Positions 1 through 9,849 of a stretch of 64,000 nt of DNA are shown here, piece after piece; position 1 is the first letter of the stretch, and every line of letters begins with the position of its first letter. The stretch comes from CAYYWP01 sp050176585. GTDB taxonomy: Bacteria > Desulfobacterota > Binatia > HRBIN30 > CADEER01. The translations under genes were made by a program, and so were the position numbers. The stretch lies in assembly GCA_050176585.1 (NCBI GenBank), contig JBFXHX010000011.1:55567-119566 (forward strand). The letters are read 5' to 3'. The notes under the pieces are model-generated. The model was given only the letters and a program-made list of their open reading frames with translations, did no database searches and had not been told where the DNA came from.

Positions 1-2
1 TC

Positions 3-2483
3 CTCGGCCAGGAGACGCGCGCCAACGCGCGCGCCGCGAGCGCGCAGAAGTGCCTCCGGCTCAGCGGGAAGCACAACGATCTCGAAGAGGTGGGGCGCGA
101 CGGCTACCACCACACGTTCTTCGAGATGCTCGGCAACTGGTCGTTCGGCGAATACTACAAGCGCGAGGCGATCCGCTGGGCCTGGGAGCTGCTCACCGAG
201 GTCTGGAAACTGCCCAAGGCGCGGCTGTGGGCGACCGTGTATCGCACCGACGACGACGCGGATGCGCTCTGGCGCAGCGAAACCGACATCAATCCCGAGC
301 AGATCCTCCGCTTCGATGAGAAGGACAACTTCTGGGAGATGGGCGAAACCGGGCCTTGCGGACCGTGCTCGGAGATCCACATCGATCGCGGTCCGGACGC
401 CTGCGACAAGCGCGCCGTGCCCGGTCACGTCTGCGCCGTGAACGCCGGCTGTGCGCGGTATCTCGAGCTGTGGAACCTGGTGTTCATCCAGTACGATCGC
501 CAGCCCGACGGGTCCTTGGTTGACCTGCGGGCCAAGCACGTCGACACGGGCATGGGCCTCGAGCGCGTTGCCGCCGTGCTGCAGGGCGTGCAGTCGAACT
601 ACGACACCGATCTCTTCCGCCGGCTGATCGCCTTCGTCGAGCAGCACTCGGGGCGCCGCTACGGCGCCGATGAAGACACGGATCTGGCGATGCGCGTGAT
701 CGCCGACCACAGCCGCGCGCTCAATTTCATGATCGCGGACGGCGTCGTGCCGAGCAACGACGGCCGCGGCTACGTGCTGCGCCGCATTCTCCGCCGCGCG
801 GCGCGCCACGCGCGCGTGCTCGGCTTCGACCGCCCGTTCCTGTGGAAGATGTCCGAGCCGGTGCTCGCGGTCATGGGCGAGGCGTATCCCGAGCTCGCCG
901 AGCGGCGCGGCTACATCGAAGGGGTCGTGCGCGGCGAAGAGGAGCGCTTCGCGGAAACGCTCGACCGCGGTCTCGCGCTGCTCGCGCAGGAGCGGGAAGA
1001 GCTGCAGCGCAGCGGACAGGATACGCTGGCCGGCGACATCGCCTTCAAGCTGTACGATACATACGGATTTCCCGTCGACATGACGGCGGACATCCTGCGC
1101 GACCATGGATTGGGCCTCGACCAGGAGGGCTTCGCGGCTGCGATGGCCGCCCAGCGCCGGCGCGCGCGCGAAGCGCGCAAAGCGGCGGGTGACGGCATCA
1201 TCGTCGGCAGCCGCGAGTCGTCGCGCTTCACCGGCGACGGCATCTACGAGATCGAAGCGCCGATCACGGCGCTGCTGATCGACGGCGAAGAGCGCGACGA
1301 GGTGCGCAGCGGCGACACGGTGCACGTCGTCACGGCCGAAACCCCCTTCTACGGCGAATCCGGCGGTCAAGTGGGAGATCGCGGCGTGATCGAAACCGAC
1401 GACGGTGCGCTGATCGAGGTGACGGACACCACCAGGCCGCGCTCGGACCTGACCGTCCACATTGGCACGGTCGTGCGCGGCGCGTTGCGCACGGGGCAGA
1501 CGGCGCGGCTCACCGTCGACCGCGAGCGCCGCGAGGCCACGCGCCTCAACCACTCCGTCACCCACATCCTCCACGCGGTGCTGCGCCGCACGCTCGGCTC
1601 ACACGTGCGCCAGGCCGGCTCCCTGGTCACGCCGGAGCGGATGCGCTTCGATTTCAGCCAGCCGGCTGCCATCGACGATAACACGCTCACCCGCATCGAG
1701 GACGAGGTCAACGCGCACATACGCGAGAACGCCGAGGTGTACACCGAGGAGATGGCGTACACGGACGCCCTCAAGGCCGGTGCACTGGCTTTCTTTGGCG
1801 ACAAGTACGGCGATCGCGTCCGCGTGGTCCGCATGGGCGAGTTCTCCACCGAGCTCTGCGGCGGCACGCATGTCCGTCGCACGGGCGACATCGGCCTGTT
1901 CAAGCTGCGCGGCGAGAGCGGCGTTGCCGCCGGTACGCGGCGCATCGAGGCGATCACCGGCGTCGGCGCGCTCGAGGCGGTGCGCGCCTCGGAGCAGTCG
2001 CTGCGCCGGCTCGGACACCTGCTGCGCGGCAGCGAGGACGCGCTCGCCGAGCGGGTCGAGCGCCTGCTCGCGCAGCAACGGCAGCTGGAGCGGCAACTCC
2101 AACAGCTGCAGCGCCAGATGGCGGGAAACCAGAGCGGCGATCTCGTGGCGCGCGCGCAGACCGTGAACGGCAAGCGCGTGATCGCCAGCGCGGTGGACGA
2201 CGCCGACCCCAAGCGGCTGCTCGAGCTCGCCGACCAGCTTCGCGAGCGGCTCGGGTCGGGCGTGGTCGTGCTGGCGAGCGAACAGGACGGCCAGGTGCGG
2301 CTCCTCGCCGCGGTCACCAAGGACCTCGCCGGTCAGGTGCATGCCGGCAAGCTGATCGGCCAGATCGCGCCCATCGTCGGCGGCAAAGGCGGGGGCCGCC
2401 CGGAGCTGGCGCAGGCGGGCGGCTCTGATCCGTCCAAGATCGGCGACGCGCTGGCGCGCGCCGTGGAGCTAGTGGGGCAGTGA
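3..2483 (+). CDS. alaS: Alanyl-tRNA synthetase, 5' end missing
   Basis: Charges tRNA-Ala with alanine and edits mischarged Ser/Gly. The reading frame is open from the first bases of the window, so the N-terminus lies outside it; roughly 826 residues are visible and a few tens are missing compared with the family's usual ~870-880. Near the start the class II core reads [20 protein letters not shown] and continues into [13 protein letters not shown]. The editing domain has the HSVTH metal-site motif (about nt 1552) and its partner CGGTH (about nt 1857-1871). The C-terminal region has a Leu/Gln-rich coiled coil (about 2040-2130) and ends with the [15 protein letters not shown] signature of the C-Ala/DHHA1 domain. 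The stop overlaps the start of ybeZ by four bases (GTGA), so the two are probably translationally coupled. Identification is very secure. Confidence 0.98.
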   Translation, partial: LGQETRANARAASAQKCLRLSGKHNDLEEVGRDGYHHTFFEMLGNWSFGEYYKREAIRWAWELLTEVWKLPKARLWATVYRTDDDADALWRSETDINPEQILRFDEKDNFWEMGETGPCGPCSEIHIDRGPDACDKRAVPGHVCAVNAGCARYLELWNLVFIQYDRQPDGSLVDLRAKHVDTGMGLERVAAVLQGVQSNYDTDLFRRLIAFVEQHSGRRYGADEDTDLAMRVIADHSRALNFMIADGVVPSNDGRGYVLRRILRRAARHARVLGFDRPFLWKMSEPVLAVMGEAYPELAERRGYIEGVVRGEEERFAETLDRGLALLAQEREELQRSGQDTLAGDIAFKLYDTYGFPVDMTADILRDHGLGLDQEGFAAAMAAQRRRAREARKAAGDGIIVGSRESSRFTGDGIYEIEAPITALLIDGEERDEVRSGDTVHVVTAETPFYGESGGQVGDRGVIETDDGALIEVTDTTRPRSDLTVHIGTVVRGALRTGQTARLTVDRERREATRLNHSVTHILHAVLRRTLGSHVRQAGSLVTPERMRFDFSQPAAIDDNTLTRIEDEVNAHIRENAEVYTEEMAYTDALKAGALAFFGDKYGDRVRVVRMGEFSTELCGGTHVRRTGDIGLFKLRGESGVAAGTRRIEAITGVGALEAVRASEQSLRRLGHLLRGSEDALAERVERLLAQQRQLERQLQQLQRQMAGNQSGDLVARAQTVNGKRVIASAVDDADPKRLLELADQLRERLGSGVVVLASEQDGQVRLLAAVTKDLAGQVHAGKLIGQIAPIVGGKGGGRPELAQAGGSDPSKIGDALARAVELVGQ

Positions 2484-3472
2484 GCGGCACGTCCGAGGCA
2501 GCCGTCGAGGGCAGCGTCGAAGTCCAGTTCGACGACCACCACCGCTTTCACGAGCTCCTCGGACACCACGACGAGCACGTCAAGACGGTCGAGCGCGCCC
2601 TGAGCGTGCGCATCGGGCTCGGCGACCGCACACTGATCATCACCGGCGACGCGATCGAGCGCGAGCTCGCGGCGCGCGTGCTGAAGGAACTCTACGGCCT
2701 GCTCGAGCACGAGTATCCGATCTACGCGAGCGACGTCGATTACGCCGTCCGCATCCTCAGCCGCGACCGCAACGCCAAGCTGAAGGACATCTTCCTCGAC
2801 GCCATCTACATCACCGCACACAAGCGCGTGGTGACGCCGAAGAGCGTCGCGCAGAAGGCGTACATCGAGGCCATCCGCGCCGACGACATCGTGTTCGGCA
2901 TCGGCCCGGCCGGCACCGGCAAGACCTACCTCGCGATGGCCATGGCGGTGGCCGCTCTGGTGCGCGAGAGCTTCGCGCGCATGATCCTCACGCGCCCCGC
3001 CGTCGAAGCGGGCGAGAAGCTCGGGTTTCTCCCCGGCGACTTGGCCGAGAAGGTAAACCCGTACCTGCGGCCCCTCTACGACGCGCTGCACGACATGGTG
3101 GATTTCGATCGCGCACAGCGCATGCTCGAAAAGGGCGCCATCGAGGTCGCCCCGCTGGCCTTCATGCGCGGCCGCACGTTGAACGATTCCTTCGTGATCC
3201 TCGACGAAGCGCAGAACACCACGCCCGAGCAGATGAAGATGTTCCTCACGCGCCTGGGCTACGGCTCCAAGGCCGTGATCACTGGAGATGTCACGCAGAT
3301 CGACCTGCCGTCCGGCAAGCCGTCGGGACTCAAGCACGCGATGCAGATTCTGCAGTCGATCGAGGGCATCCGCTTCTGCCACTTCAGCGAACGCGACGTG
3401 GTGCGCCATCGCCTCGTGCGCGACATCATCAGCGCGTACGATCGAGCGGAGGGCGGCGAGACGCCGACATGA
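2480..3472 (+). CDS. ybeZ: PhoH-family ATPase (YbeZ-like)
   Basis: Cytoplasmic PhoH-type P-loop ATPase of 330 residues, normal for the family, which is linked genetically to YbeY and ribosomal RNA/ribosome quality control. Walker A is GPAAGTGKT-like ([16 protein letters not shown], about residues 139-154). Walker B and following motifs are [16 protein letters not shown] and [18 protein letters not shown]. The N-terminal ~100 residues form the usual KH-like/PhoH N domain. The GTG start overlaps the alaS stop, and the ATGA at the 3' end overlaps the ybeY start, which fits the conserved ybeZ-ybeY pairing seen in many bacteria. The family is certain; the precise biochemical role is not settled even in model organisms. 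Confidence 0.95.
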   Translation: MSGTSEAAVEGSVEVQFDDHHRFHELLGHHDEHVKTVERALSVRIGLGDRTLIITGDAIERELAARVLKELYGLLEHEYPIYASDVDYAVRILSRDRNAKLKDIFLDAIYITAHKRVVTPKSVAQKAYIEAIRADDIVFGIGPAGTGKTYLAMAMAVAALVRESFARMILTRPAVEAGEKLGFLPGDLAEKVNPYLRPLYDALHDMVDFDRAQRMLEKGAIEVAPLAFMRGRTLNDSFVILDEAQNTTPEQMKMFLTRLGYGSKAVITGDVTQIDLPSGKPSGLKHAMQILQSIEGIRFCHFSERDVVRHRLVRDIISAYDRAEGGETPT

Positions 3473-3921
3473 CCGCCGGCCCCAGGGTGGCGGTTGCCGC
3501 GCGACGGCGGCTTCCGGGCGTGCGCGCCGCCGACGTGCGCCGCGACGCCGCGCGCGTGCTCGCGCTGCTCGGTGCGAGCGGCGAGCTGAGCGTCGCACTG
3601 GTGGGCGATGCGGAGTGCCACCGCCTGAACGCCGCCTATCGCGGCGTGGACCGCCCGACCGACGTGCTCGCCTTCGCGTTGCGCGAGGGCGCCGCGCCGG
3701 GGGTGCACGAGGACGTGCTCGGCGACGTCGTCATCTCGATCGACACCGCAGCCCGCCAAGCCGCGGCGCGCGACATCTCGGTCGCCGACGAGGTCCGCAT
3801 GCTGCTCGTACACGGCATCCTGCACCTGCTCGGCTATGACCACGAACGTTCGCCGGCCGAGGCGCGGCGCATGTTCGCGAAGCAGCGCAATGTGCTGCGG
3901 AAGCTGCACGATCCAGCGTAA
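3469..3921 (+). CDS. ybeY: Endoribonuclease YbeY
   Basis: Metal-dependent single-strand endoribonuclease involved in 16S rRNA 3'-end maturation and ribosome quality control. The 150-residue product carries the family signature [14 protein letters not shown], i.e. H-x3-H-x5-H zinc ligands, near residue 115. Upstream it shows [21 protein letters not shown], cut here to its key part [13 protein letters not shown], the other diagnostic motif. Its ATG overlaps the ybeZ stop (ATGA), so the two are one transcription unit. No unusual features; length and motifs match the family. Confidence 0.96.
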   Translation: MTAGPRVAVAARRRLPGVRAADVRRDAARVLALLGASGELSVALVGDAECHRLNAAYRGVDRPTDVLAFALREGAAPGVHEDVLGDVVISIDTAARQAAARDISVADEVRMLLVHGILHLLGYDHERSPAEARRMFAKQRNVLRKLHDPA

Positions 3922-3930
3922 CGCCAGCGG

Positions 3931-4005
3931 CTAAAGGGGTACGGGCCAGCGTGTCAGGGCTCCGAAGTTCTCACCCTCACCCCCTTAAACCCCCTACCCC
4001 GTACC
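3931..4005. repeat. Family C intergenic inverted repeat
   Basis: The ybeY-prfB spacer contains CTAAAGGGGTACGGG (3931-3945) and, inverted, CCCCCTTAAACCCCCTACCCCGTACC-type sequence at 3980-4005. The outer eight bases GGTACGGG (3938-3945) and CCCGTACC (3998-4005) are exact inverse complements. A related element with the same TAAGGGGTNAGGG style arms sits at 15345-15440. Function unknown; a folded RNA or a small mobile repeat are both possible. Confidence 0.5.
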
Positions 4006-4070
4006 GCTTCCCCCCTGTCAGGCAGCGGCACCGTCGACCTGCCATCGCAAAGCCGCTACAGTCCGCCGGC

Positions 4071-5187
4071 ATGGCCGTCGAACTCAATGGACTGAGAGAG
4101 CGCTACGCCACGCTGCACGAGCGGGTGGACGCGTTCGGGAGGTATCTTTGACCTCCCGGGTCGAGAGGCGCGGATCGAAGAGCTCGACGCGGTCGCGGCG
4201 GTGCCGGACTTCTGGAACCAGGGAGAAACGGCCCAAGCGGTCCTCCGCGAGCGCGCGCAGCTGAACGCGCCGCTCGCGAACTGGCGCAAGCAGCGCGCCG
4301 CCCTCGAAGAGGCGGAGTTCTATCTCGAGCTCGCCGCCGAAGGTGATGCGGACTCCGCCGCTGAAGCGGAGAAGACGCTAGCTGCGATCGAGGACGCGCT
4401 GCACCACATGGACCTCGAGCGGCTGCTCGGCGGCGAGCACGACGCGGGCGGCGCGATCATCACCCTGCAGGCCGGAGCCGGCGGCACCGAGGCCCAGGAC
4501 TGGGCCGAGATGCTGCTGCGCCAATACCTGCGCTGGTGCGAACGGCGCGGCTACAAGACGGAGATCGTCGACTATCAACCGGGCGAGGGCGCCGGCGTCA
4601 AGAGCGCGTCGGTCACGGTTGATGGGCCGTACGCGTACGGTTACTTGAAGAGCGAGGTCGGCGTGCACCGCCTGGTGCGCATCTCGCCATTCGACGCCAA
4701 CGCGCGGCGCCACACCTCGTTCGCCTCGGTGTTCGTGTTCCCGGAGATCGACGACGACGTCGAAGTCGAGATCGACGAGAAGGACCTGCGCATCGATACG
4801 TATCGCTCCAGCGGCGCGGGCGGCCAGCACGTGAACAAGACCGACTCTGCGGTCCGCATCACCCACCTGCCGACCGGCATCGTCGTCGCCTGTCAGAACG
4901 AGCGCTCGCAACACAAGAACAAGGCGATGGCGTTCAAAATTCTCCGCGCGCGCCTGTACGAGCTCGAGCTGCAGAAGCAACGCGAGCAGATCGACGCACT
5001 GCACAAGACCAAGAAGGACATCGCCTTCGGCAGCCAGATCCGCTCGTACGTGCTCCATCCGTATCGCCTGGTGAAGGACCACCGGACGGGCAAGGAGATC
5101 GGCAACGCCGACGCCGTGCTCGACGGCGACCTCGACCCATTCATCGAGGAATACCTCCAGCAAACCGCCGGCTCCGGCGCGGCCTGA
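4071..5187 (+). CDS. prfB: Peptide chain release factor 2 with programmed +1 frameshift
   Basis: Terminates translation at UGA and UAA. The protein is encoded in two frames: 4071-4148 (26 codons from ATG) ends at an in-frame TGA at 4149-4151, and reading resumes at GAC 4150 in the +1 frame through 5187, giving 371 residues (E. coli RF2 has 365). With this join the SPF stop-recognition tripeptide falls at residues 205-207 and the GGQ peptidyl-hydrolysis motif at 250-252, exactly the E. coli positions, which strongly supports the frameshift model. GGQ context is SSGAGGQHVNKTDSAVRITH. It is not in an obvious operon with ybeY; a 150-base spacer with a family C repeat separates them. Autoregulation by cellular RF2 level is expected from the frameshift. 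Confidence 0.96.
4137..4152 (+). promoter_or_regulatory. prfB: prfB programmed +1 frameshift site
   Basis: GGGAGG (4137-4142) is an internal Shine-Dalgarno-like stimulator, followed by TAT, the slippery CTT and the TGA stop with C as the next base (TATCTTTGAC, 4143-4152). The three-base gap between the SD-like element and CTT matches the E. coli site. Ribosomes slip from CTT to TTT and continue with GAC when RF2 is scarce. Confidence 0.95.
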
Positions 5188-5251
5188 TCGCCCGGGGGCG
5201 CATTTTCGCCCGACTTTCGCCCCGCCCGGGCCCGTGGTATGGCCCCGCGCC

Positions 5252-7135
5252 ATGCGGGATGTGCTGCACGGTTATCTGCTCGAGCGCCCCTCGGGCGCGA
5301 GTCCGCGCGAGCTGCTGGACCTGATCTTCACCAGCCCGCGCACGGACCTCGAGTTCGGGCCACGGTTCCTGCAGACGCTGCTCGGCGCCGATCCGCGCTT
5401 CGCCTTCGCCCCCGATACCGGGCGCTGGATCGCCACCGCGCACGCCGCCTTGGCGCAGCCGCTGGAAGACGTGACCTTCGTCGTCGTCGATCTCGAGACC
5501 ACCGGCGGCATGCCGGCACGCGGCCACGCCATCATCGAGATCGGCGCCATCAAGCTGCGCAATGGCGAGGTCGTCGCGCGCTTCGAAACCTTGGTGCACC
5601 CGGGCCGCCGGCTGCCGCCCTTCATCACGGCGCTGACCGGCATCGCCGAGCACATGCTCGCCCAGGCGCCGCACATCGATGCGGTGCTGCCGGGTTTCAT
5701 CGAGTTCACCGCCGGCGCCGTGCTCGTAGCGCACAACGCTGCGTTCGATTTCTCTTTCCTCGATGCCGCGCGCCGGCCGCTCCGGGGCGACGCCTTCGAG
5801 CAGCCGCAGCTCTGCACGCTCCGACTGGCGCGCCGCCTGCTTCCGCAATTGCCCCGGCGCTCGCTGGATGCCCTGGCCGGGCACTTCGGCATCCCGCTCG
5901 TGGACCGGCACCGGGCGTTCGGCGATGCGCGCATTACCGTCGAGGTGCTGTTTCACCTGCTCGAGCTGGCCCGCCGGCGCGGGGTGTTGCGCCTCGGCGA
6001 GCTGCTGGACTTCCAGCACCGCGCCAGCGACGGCCGGCGCTTCCTCTGCCGGCTGCCACGCCAGCGCGTGGCCGCGCTCCCCGACACACCCGGGATCTAC
6101 CGTTTGCTCGGCGAGGACGGACGACTCTTGTACGTCGGCAAGGCGAAGAATCTGCGCCGGCGGGTCTCCACCTACATCACCAACGCCACCGCGCACCGCG
6201 GCAAGGTGCTCGATCTGATCCGCCACGCCTGCGACGTGCAAGTCGAGCTCGCCGGCTCCGAGCTGGAAGCCGCGCTGCGCGAAAGCGAAGTGATTCGCCA
6301 CGAGCGGCCGCCTTACAACCGCCTCGGCAAGCACCTCCCACAGATCGCCTTCCTCAAGCTCACCACGTCGGATCCATTTCCGCGCCTCGCCGTCGTGAGC
6401 CGCATGACGACCCGCGCCGGCCGTTACTTCGGTCCGTTCCGCAGTCGCGCCTCGGCCCTTCAGGCGCAGTCGCTGATCGCGCGGCTCTTTCACCTGCGCA
6501 CGTGCGCGCCGCGCCTGCGCCCGGGCCCGGAGCAGACGCCGTGCCTGCTCGGTCAGACGAACGCGTGCAGCGCACCCTGCGCCGCCCGGGTCGATCCCGA
6601 TGCGTACGGCGCGCAAGTGGCGGCCGCGGTCGCCTTCTTCGACGGCGAGATCGGTGCTGCCGAGCGCGAGCTGGCGCGCCGCCGCCAGGCGCATAGCGAA
6701 GCGCTCCGCTTCGAGGCCGCCGCGCGCGCGCAGCGCGACCTCGAGCTCGTACGCCGCATGCGCCGCCGGCAGCGCACCCTGAGCTGGATCGTCGCGCAGC
6801 AGCATTTCGCCGTCATGCAAGCCGCGGCGGACGGCTGCCGTGTCCTGCTCTACGGCGTGACCCACGGCCGCCTGGCCGCGCGCGCCGCGGCCGCCGACGC
6901 AGCCGGGCTCGCCGCGTTCGCGGCCGCCTTGCAGGCCGCGCTGTGCAACCCGCGCCCGCGCCCGCTGGCACCGGAAGACGTAGACGGCACGATCATTCTG
7001 GCCGCATGGCTGCGCGAGCGAAACGAGAGCGACGGCTATCTGTTTCCGGTGGCGGAAGGTGAACCGATCAGCGCGCACCTCGCGGATTGGACCGCGGCCC
7101 TGCACGCCCTCCTGAACCGCGCCGCAGTTGAGTGA
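5252..7135 (+). CDS. DEDDh exonuclease fused to a GIY-YIG/UvrC-like nuclease
   Basis: A 627-residue fusion predicted to act in DNA repair. The N-terminal winged region is followed by a DnaQ/epsilon-like 3'-5' exonuclease: VVVDLETTGG (about residue 77, Asp/Glu metal ligands), HNAAFDFSFLD (middle Asp) and HRAFGDARIT (final His-x4-Asp). From about residue 280 a UvrC-type GIY-YIG domain begins: PGIYRLLGEDGRLLYVGKAK with RRRVSTYI. After it comes YFGPFRSRASA and a UvrC-like Cys cluster (LRTCAPRLRPG, TPCLLGQTNACSAPC). The UvrC RNase H-like second nuclease and HhH are absent, so it resembles Cho plus an exonuclease. ATG 5252 was chosen; an in-frame GTG at 5234 is an alternative. Such fusions are known in actinobacteria and some proteobacteria; substrates are inferred. 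Confidence 0.92.
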   Translation: MRDVLHGYLLERPSGASPRELLDLIFTSPRTDLEFGPRFLQTLLGADPRFAFAPDTGRWIATAHAALAQPLEDVTFVVVDLETTGGMPARGHAIIEIGAIKLRNGEVVARFETLVHPGRRLPPFITALTGIAEHMLAQAPHIDAVLPGFIEFTAGAVLVAHNAAFDFSFLDAARRPLRGDAFEQPQLCTLRLARRLLPQLPRRSLDALAGHFGIPLVDRHRAFGDARITVEVLFHLLELARRRGVLRLGELLDFQHRASDGRRFLCRLPRQRVAALPDTPGIYRLLGEDGRLLYVGKAKNLRRRVSTYITNATAHRGKVLDLIRHACDVQVELAGSELEAALRESEVIRHERPPYNRLGKHLPQIAFLKLTTSDPFPRLAVVSRMTTRAGRYFGPFRSRASALQAQSLIARLFHLRTCAPRLRPGPEQTPCLLGQTNACSAPCAARVDPDAYGAQVAAAVAFFDGEIGAAERELARRRQAHSEALRFEAAARAQRDLELVRRMRRRQRTLSWIVAQQHFAVMQAAADGCRVLLYGVTHGRLAARAAAADAAGLAAFAAALQAALCNPRPRPLAPEDVDGTIILAAWLRERNESDGYLFPVAEGEPISAHLADWTAALHALLNRAAVE

Positions 7136-7270
7136 AGTCCGCAGCCTGTCACTCTACCTGCCTATCGCCGGGTATGGCGTGACCGCGGCAAGGTGGCGTC
7201 GCCGCGGTCATCGGCGTACCAGCGGAAGGTGCGCCGCCACCGCAGTAGACCGAAGACCACCGCCCGCTGA

Positions 7271-7331
7271 TGCAGCCGCGGAACCCGTGGCCGCTCGGCA
7301 GCGCGCAGCGATACCCGGCGGCGCGACATCA
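7271..7331. repeat. Family A GC-rich palindromic repeat, copy 1
   Basis: Reads TGCAGCCGCGGAACCCGTGG then CCGCTCGGCAGCGCGCAGCG, matching the core of copies at 8521, 30919, 58324, 59221 and 60088. It ends exactly at the stop codon of the minus-strand greA/greB-family remnant (stop 7329-7331). The core can fold as a GC-rich hairpin. Confidence 0.55.
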
Positions 7332-7797
7332 CACAGTCTGTGCAATCCGCGCAGCGTCGCGGTCTCCCACTTCCCAGCCCAGCACGGCGCCCGCGATCGG
7401 CGCCGTGAACGCGATGCGATCGCGCGCCGGATCTGCCTCGTCTACCCCGACGATCTCGATGTGCCGGCCCGAACCGGCCTGCGGTCCGCCCACAGATGGC
7501 AGCGTGATCGGCGCGCCGAAGCGCACCGTATCGCGCGGCTGCCGTGAGGAATCCACCAGCTCGGCCGTAGCGAGGCGCGCGCTCAGCTCGCTCATGTGCC
7601 GACCCGCGATCGGCAGACGCCGCCGCCGGCGCGCGCGGCGCTGACGCCTTGCCGCTCCGCCTCGAGCTCCGTCAGCTCGGTACGCAGCAGCGCGAGACAC
7701 GCGGCGCAACGCGGTTCGGTACGCTCACCGGCGACGGCACGCGCGGCGCGCCGATCGGCTCGTCCCAATCGTCGTCCTTTGCGAACGCCTTGCTCAT
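7329..7797 (-). pseudogene. greB: GreA/GreB-family transcription elongation factor, two frameshifts
   Basis: Reading from ATG at 7797, the product starts MSKAFAKDDDWDEPIGAPR as short GreB-type proteins do, and runs in frame to PNRVAPRV. One base appears lost near 7699: restoring a G gives PRGLALLRTELTELEAERQ, which continues in the next frame. A second shift lies in the GGC run near 7617-7630. The remaining frame gives SELSARLATAELVDSSRQPR, then VRFGAPITLP, IEIVGVDEADPARDRIAF and TAPIAGAVLGWEVGD, the C-terminal Gre/FKBP-like domain. With both bases restored the gene would encode about 156 residues, full length. Gre factors rescue backtracked RNA polymerase. Either the gene has decayed recently or the assembly has two single-base deletions in GC-rich tracts; the sequence alone cannot decide. 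Confidence 0.75.
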
Positions 7798-7987
7798 GCC
7801 GTCGAGCCTAGCACGGACCCCCGGCCGCCCTCTGCCGCAGCGTTCACCGCGCGGGTCGCCCGGCCTTGTCCGAAGCGTGTTCCGGCGCGAACTGCCTCGC
7901 TGGTCAGCTCCCGGCCGCGAAGGGCGGGGACGGCGTCATCGGCGGCGACCCCTTGCATCGCCGGCCGTGTCGGCCGATGAAAATTCC

Positions 7988-8518
7988 ATGATCGACCGTG
8001 CGAAGCGCATTCAGCTGGTGCGTGGAGACATCACAGAGCAGGATACCGATGCGATCGTGAACGCCGCCAACACCACGCTGCTCGGCGGCGGCGGCGTGGA
8101 TGGCGCGATCCACCGCGCCGGCGGACCGGAGATTATCGCCGAGTGCCGCCGCCTGGGCGGCTGCGCGACCGGTGAGGCGAAGATCACCAGCGGCGGGAGG
8201 CTGAACGCGCGGTACGTCATCCACGCCGTCGGGCCGGTATACCGCGACGGCCGACATGGTGAAGCCGAGTTGCTCGCCAGCGCGTACCGGTCCAGCCTGG
8301 CGCTCGCTTCACAACACGGCCTGCGCAGCGTCGCGTTTCCCTCGATCAGCACCGGTGCCTATCGGTACCCGATCGCCGGCGCCGCGCGTATCGCGCTCGG
8401 CGCCGTCGCCGACTACCTGAACGCGCACGCCGAGATCGAGCTCGTGCGCTTCGTCCTGTTCACCGAAGCCGACCTGGCCAGCTACCGGGAAGCGGCGAGC
8501 GAACTCCTCCCCTCCTGA
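7988..8518 (+). CDS. ymdB: Macro-domain protein, probable O-acetyl-ADP-ribose deacetylase
   Basis: A single macro domain of 176 residues that binds ADP-ribose and, in the YmdB-like group, hydrolyses O-acetyl-ADP-ribose or removes ADP-ribose from proteins. Key motifs: GDITEQDTDAIVNAANTTLL (residues about 12-31), the glycine-rich loop GGGGVDGAIHRAGG, TGEAKITSGG, YVIHAVGP and the substrate loop FPSISTGAYRYP. ATG 7988 begins MIDRAKRIQLVRGDI, consistent with family N-termini. It is monocistronic between the Gre remnant and a family A repeat that starts two bases after its stop. Assignment to YmdB type is by motif recall, so the symbol is less sure than the domain. Confidence 0.9.
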   Translation: MIDRAKRIQLVRGDITEQDTDAIVNAANTTLLGGGGVDGAIHRAGGPEIIAECRRLGGCATGEAKITSGGRLNARYVIHAVGPVYRDGRHGEAELLASAYRSSLALASQHGLRSVAFPSISTGAYRYPIAGAARIALGAVADYLNAHAEIELVRFVLFTEADLASYREAASELLPS

Positions 8519-8520
8519 TT

Positions 8521-8583
8521 GAGCCGCGGCACCTGTGGCCGCTCCGCATCGCGCAGCACTGGCCGGGGAAGGCCCTGGGGGCG
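8521..8583. repeat. Family A GC-rich palindromic repeat, copy 2
   Basis: GAGCCGCGGCACCTGTGGCC followed by GCTCCGCATCGCGCAGC and a GGCCGGGGAAGGCC-type palindrome. It begins three bases after the macro-domain stop codon. The remaining spacer to 8693 holds nothing else recognisable. Confidence 0.6.
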
Positions 8584-8693
8584 TGTGGAACTACACACCC
8601 GATGCGGCCAAGTGACGTCGCGCCAAGTGCATGGGCGCCGCGCCGTCCGACGGGTGGCGCTCCGCGCCGGGTGCGGAGCAGGTCCCGCGCCTA

Positions 8694-9722
8694 TCAGGGG
8701 GCTGCAGCGCTGCCTTCAACGACGAAGCCCATGTCTTCCACCATCGCGTGCGCCGCGCGGTACTCTTGGCCGGGTGTAGTCAGGTAGCCGTCGACGAACA
8801 GCGAGTTGGCGGCGAACAGGGCCAGCGGACGGAACCAACCCAGGTTGAGCTCACTGCCGCCGGCCATGCGAATCTCGGCGGCGGGGTTGGTGAGCCGGAA
8901 GAGGCAAAGGGCGCGCAGGCAGCGCATGGGCGTGAGCGCCCGCGTCTCCGCGAACGGCGTCCCATCGATCGGGTGGAGGAAATTGACCGGCAGCGAGTCC
9001 ACGCGCAGCTCGCGCAGCGCGAATGCGAGGTCCACGATGTCCTCATCGCTCTCGCCCATGCCGATGATGCCGCCTGAGCAGGTGGAGAGGCCGGCACGCC
9101 GCACGTTCTCCACCGTGCGCAGGCGGTCGGCGTAGGTATGGGTCGTGCAGATGTTCGGATGATGGCTCGCGCTGGTGTTCAGGTTGTGGTTCACGAAGTC
9201 GATCCCAGCGGTCTTGAGCGCGCGCGCCTGATCCTCCTCCATCAAGCCCAGCGACACGCAGAGCTCGAGCCCGGGGTGCTCCGCCTTGATGCGCCGGGCG
9301 GCAGCGGCGAAGCGCTCGATGTCGTTGCGACTCGGGCCGCGGCCGCTGGTGACCATGCAAAAGCGCCGCGCGCCGGCCGCGACGGCCTTGCGCGACGCGG
9401 CGAGCAGCTCATCGACGGCGTCCAGCCGGTAGCGCGGAATGTCGGCCTCGGATACCGCCGACTGCGAGCAGTAGTGGCAATCCTCCGGGCAGAGACCGCT
9501 GCGCGCGTTGCGCAGCTGGCAGAGCTTGACGCGCCGGCCCCAGTGTCGCTCACGCACGCGCCCGGTGGCGCGCAACAGGGCCGGCACGTCGCCGTCCGCG
9601 GCGCGGAGGATGCACAGCGCCGCTTCGCGGTCGATCTCGCCGCCCGCGAGCACCAGATCCGCGAGGGCGTCTGCCCAATGACGCGACGCGACCGCGTCGC
9701 CGGCGACCGTCTGCGTTCCCAT
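8694..9722 (-). CDS. bioB: Biotin synthase
   Basis: Radical SAM enzyme that inserts sulfur into dethiobiotin, the last step of biotin synthesis. The 342-residue product has the radical SAM cluster motif CPEDCHYCSQS (C-x3-C-x2-C, about residue 78), KLCQLRNARSGLCPED upstream of it, YADRLRTVENVRRAGLSTCSGG-type family sequence (here NHNLNTS and STCSGGIIGMGE) and VNFLHPIDGTP, all typical of BioB. The other bio genes are not in the window. It is transcribed divergently from the Smr-domain gene, with about 125 bases between the starts. ATG 9722 gives MGTQTVAGDAVASRHW; no better internal start is evident. Confidence 0.96.
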   Translation of the reverse strand: MGTQTVAGDAVASRHWADALADLVLAGGEIDREAALCILRAADGDVPALLRATGRVRERHWGRRVKLCQLRNARSGLCPEDCHYCSQSAVSEADIPRYRLDAVDELLAASRKAVAAGARRFCMVTSGRGPSRNDIERFAAAARRIKAEHPGLELCVSLGLMEEDQARALKTAGIDFVNHNLNTSASHHPNICTTHTYADRLRTVENVRRAGLSTCSGGIIGMGESDEDIVDLAFALRELRVDSLPVNFLHPIDGTPFAETRALTPMRCLRALCLFRLTNPAAEIRMAGGSELNLGWFRPLALFAANSLFVDGYLTTPGQEYRAAHAMVEDMGFVVEGSAAAP

Positions 9723-9849
9723 TCGGCCTCGGCTACCAGTCCTCGGCGCGCGGAATCAAGCCGGCGGGTCGAGGGGCGTTACGGCGGTCGGGGTAACCGG
9801 TTAGCCCGCTGCCTTGATGTGCTGCGCGCGCGGCGCGTACTGTGCTCCG

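Noticed and set aside
5141..7105. Long minus-strand open frame of ~650 codons across the exonuclease-UvrC gene
   Set aside because: It is antisense to a gene with clear motifs and its composition (Arg, Ala, Gly, Glu runs) is that of a mirror frame in GC-rich DNA.
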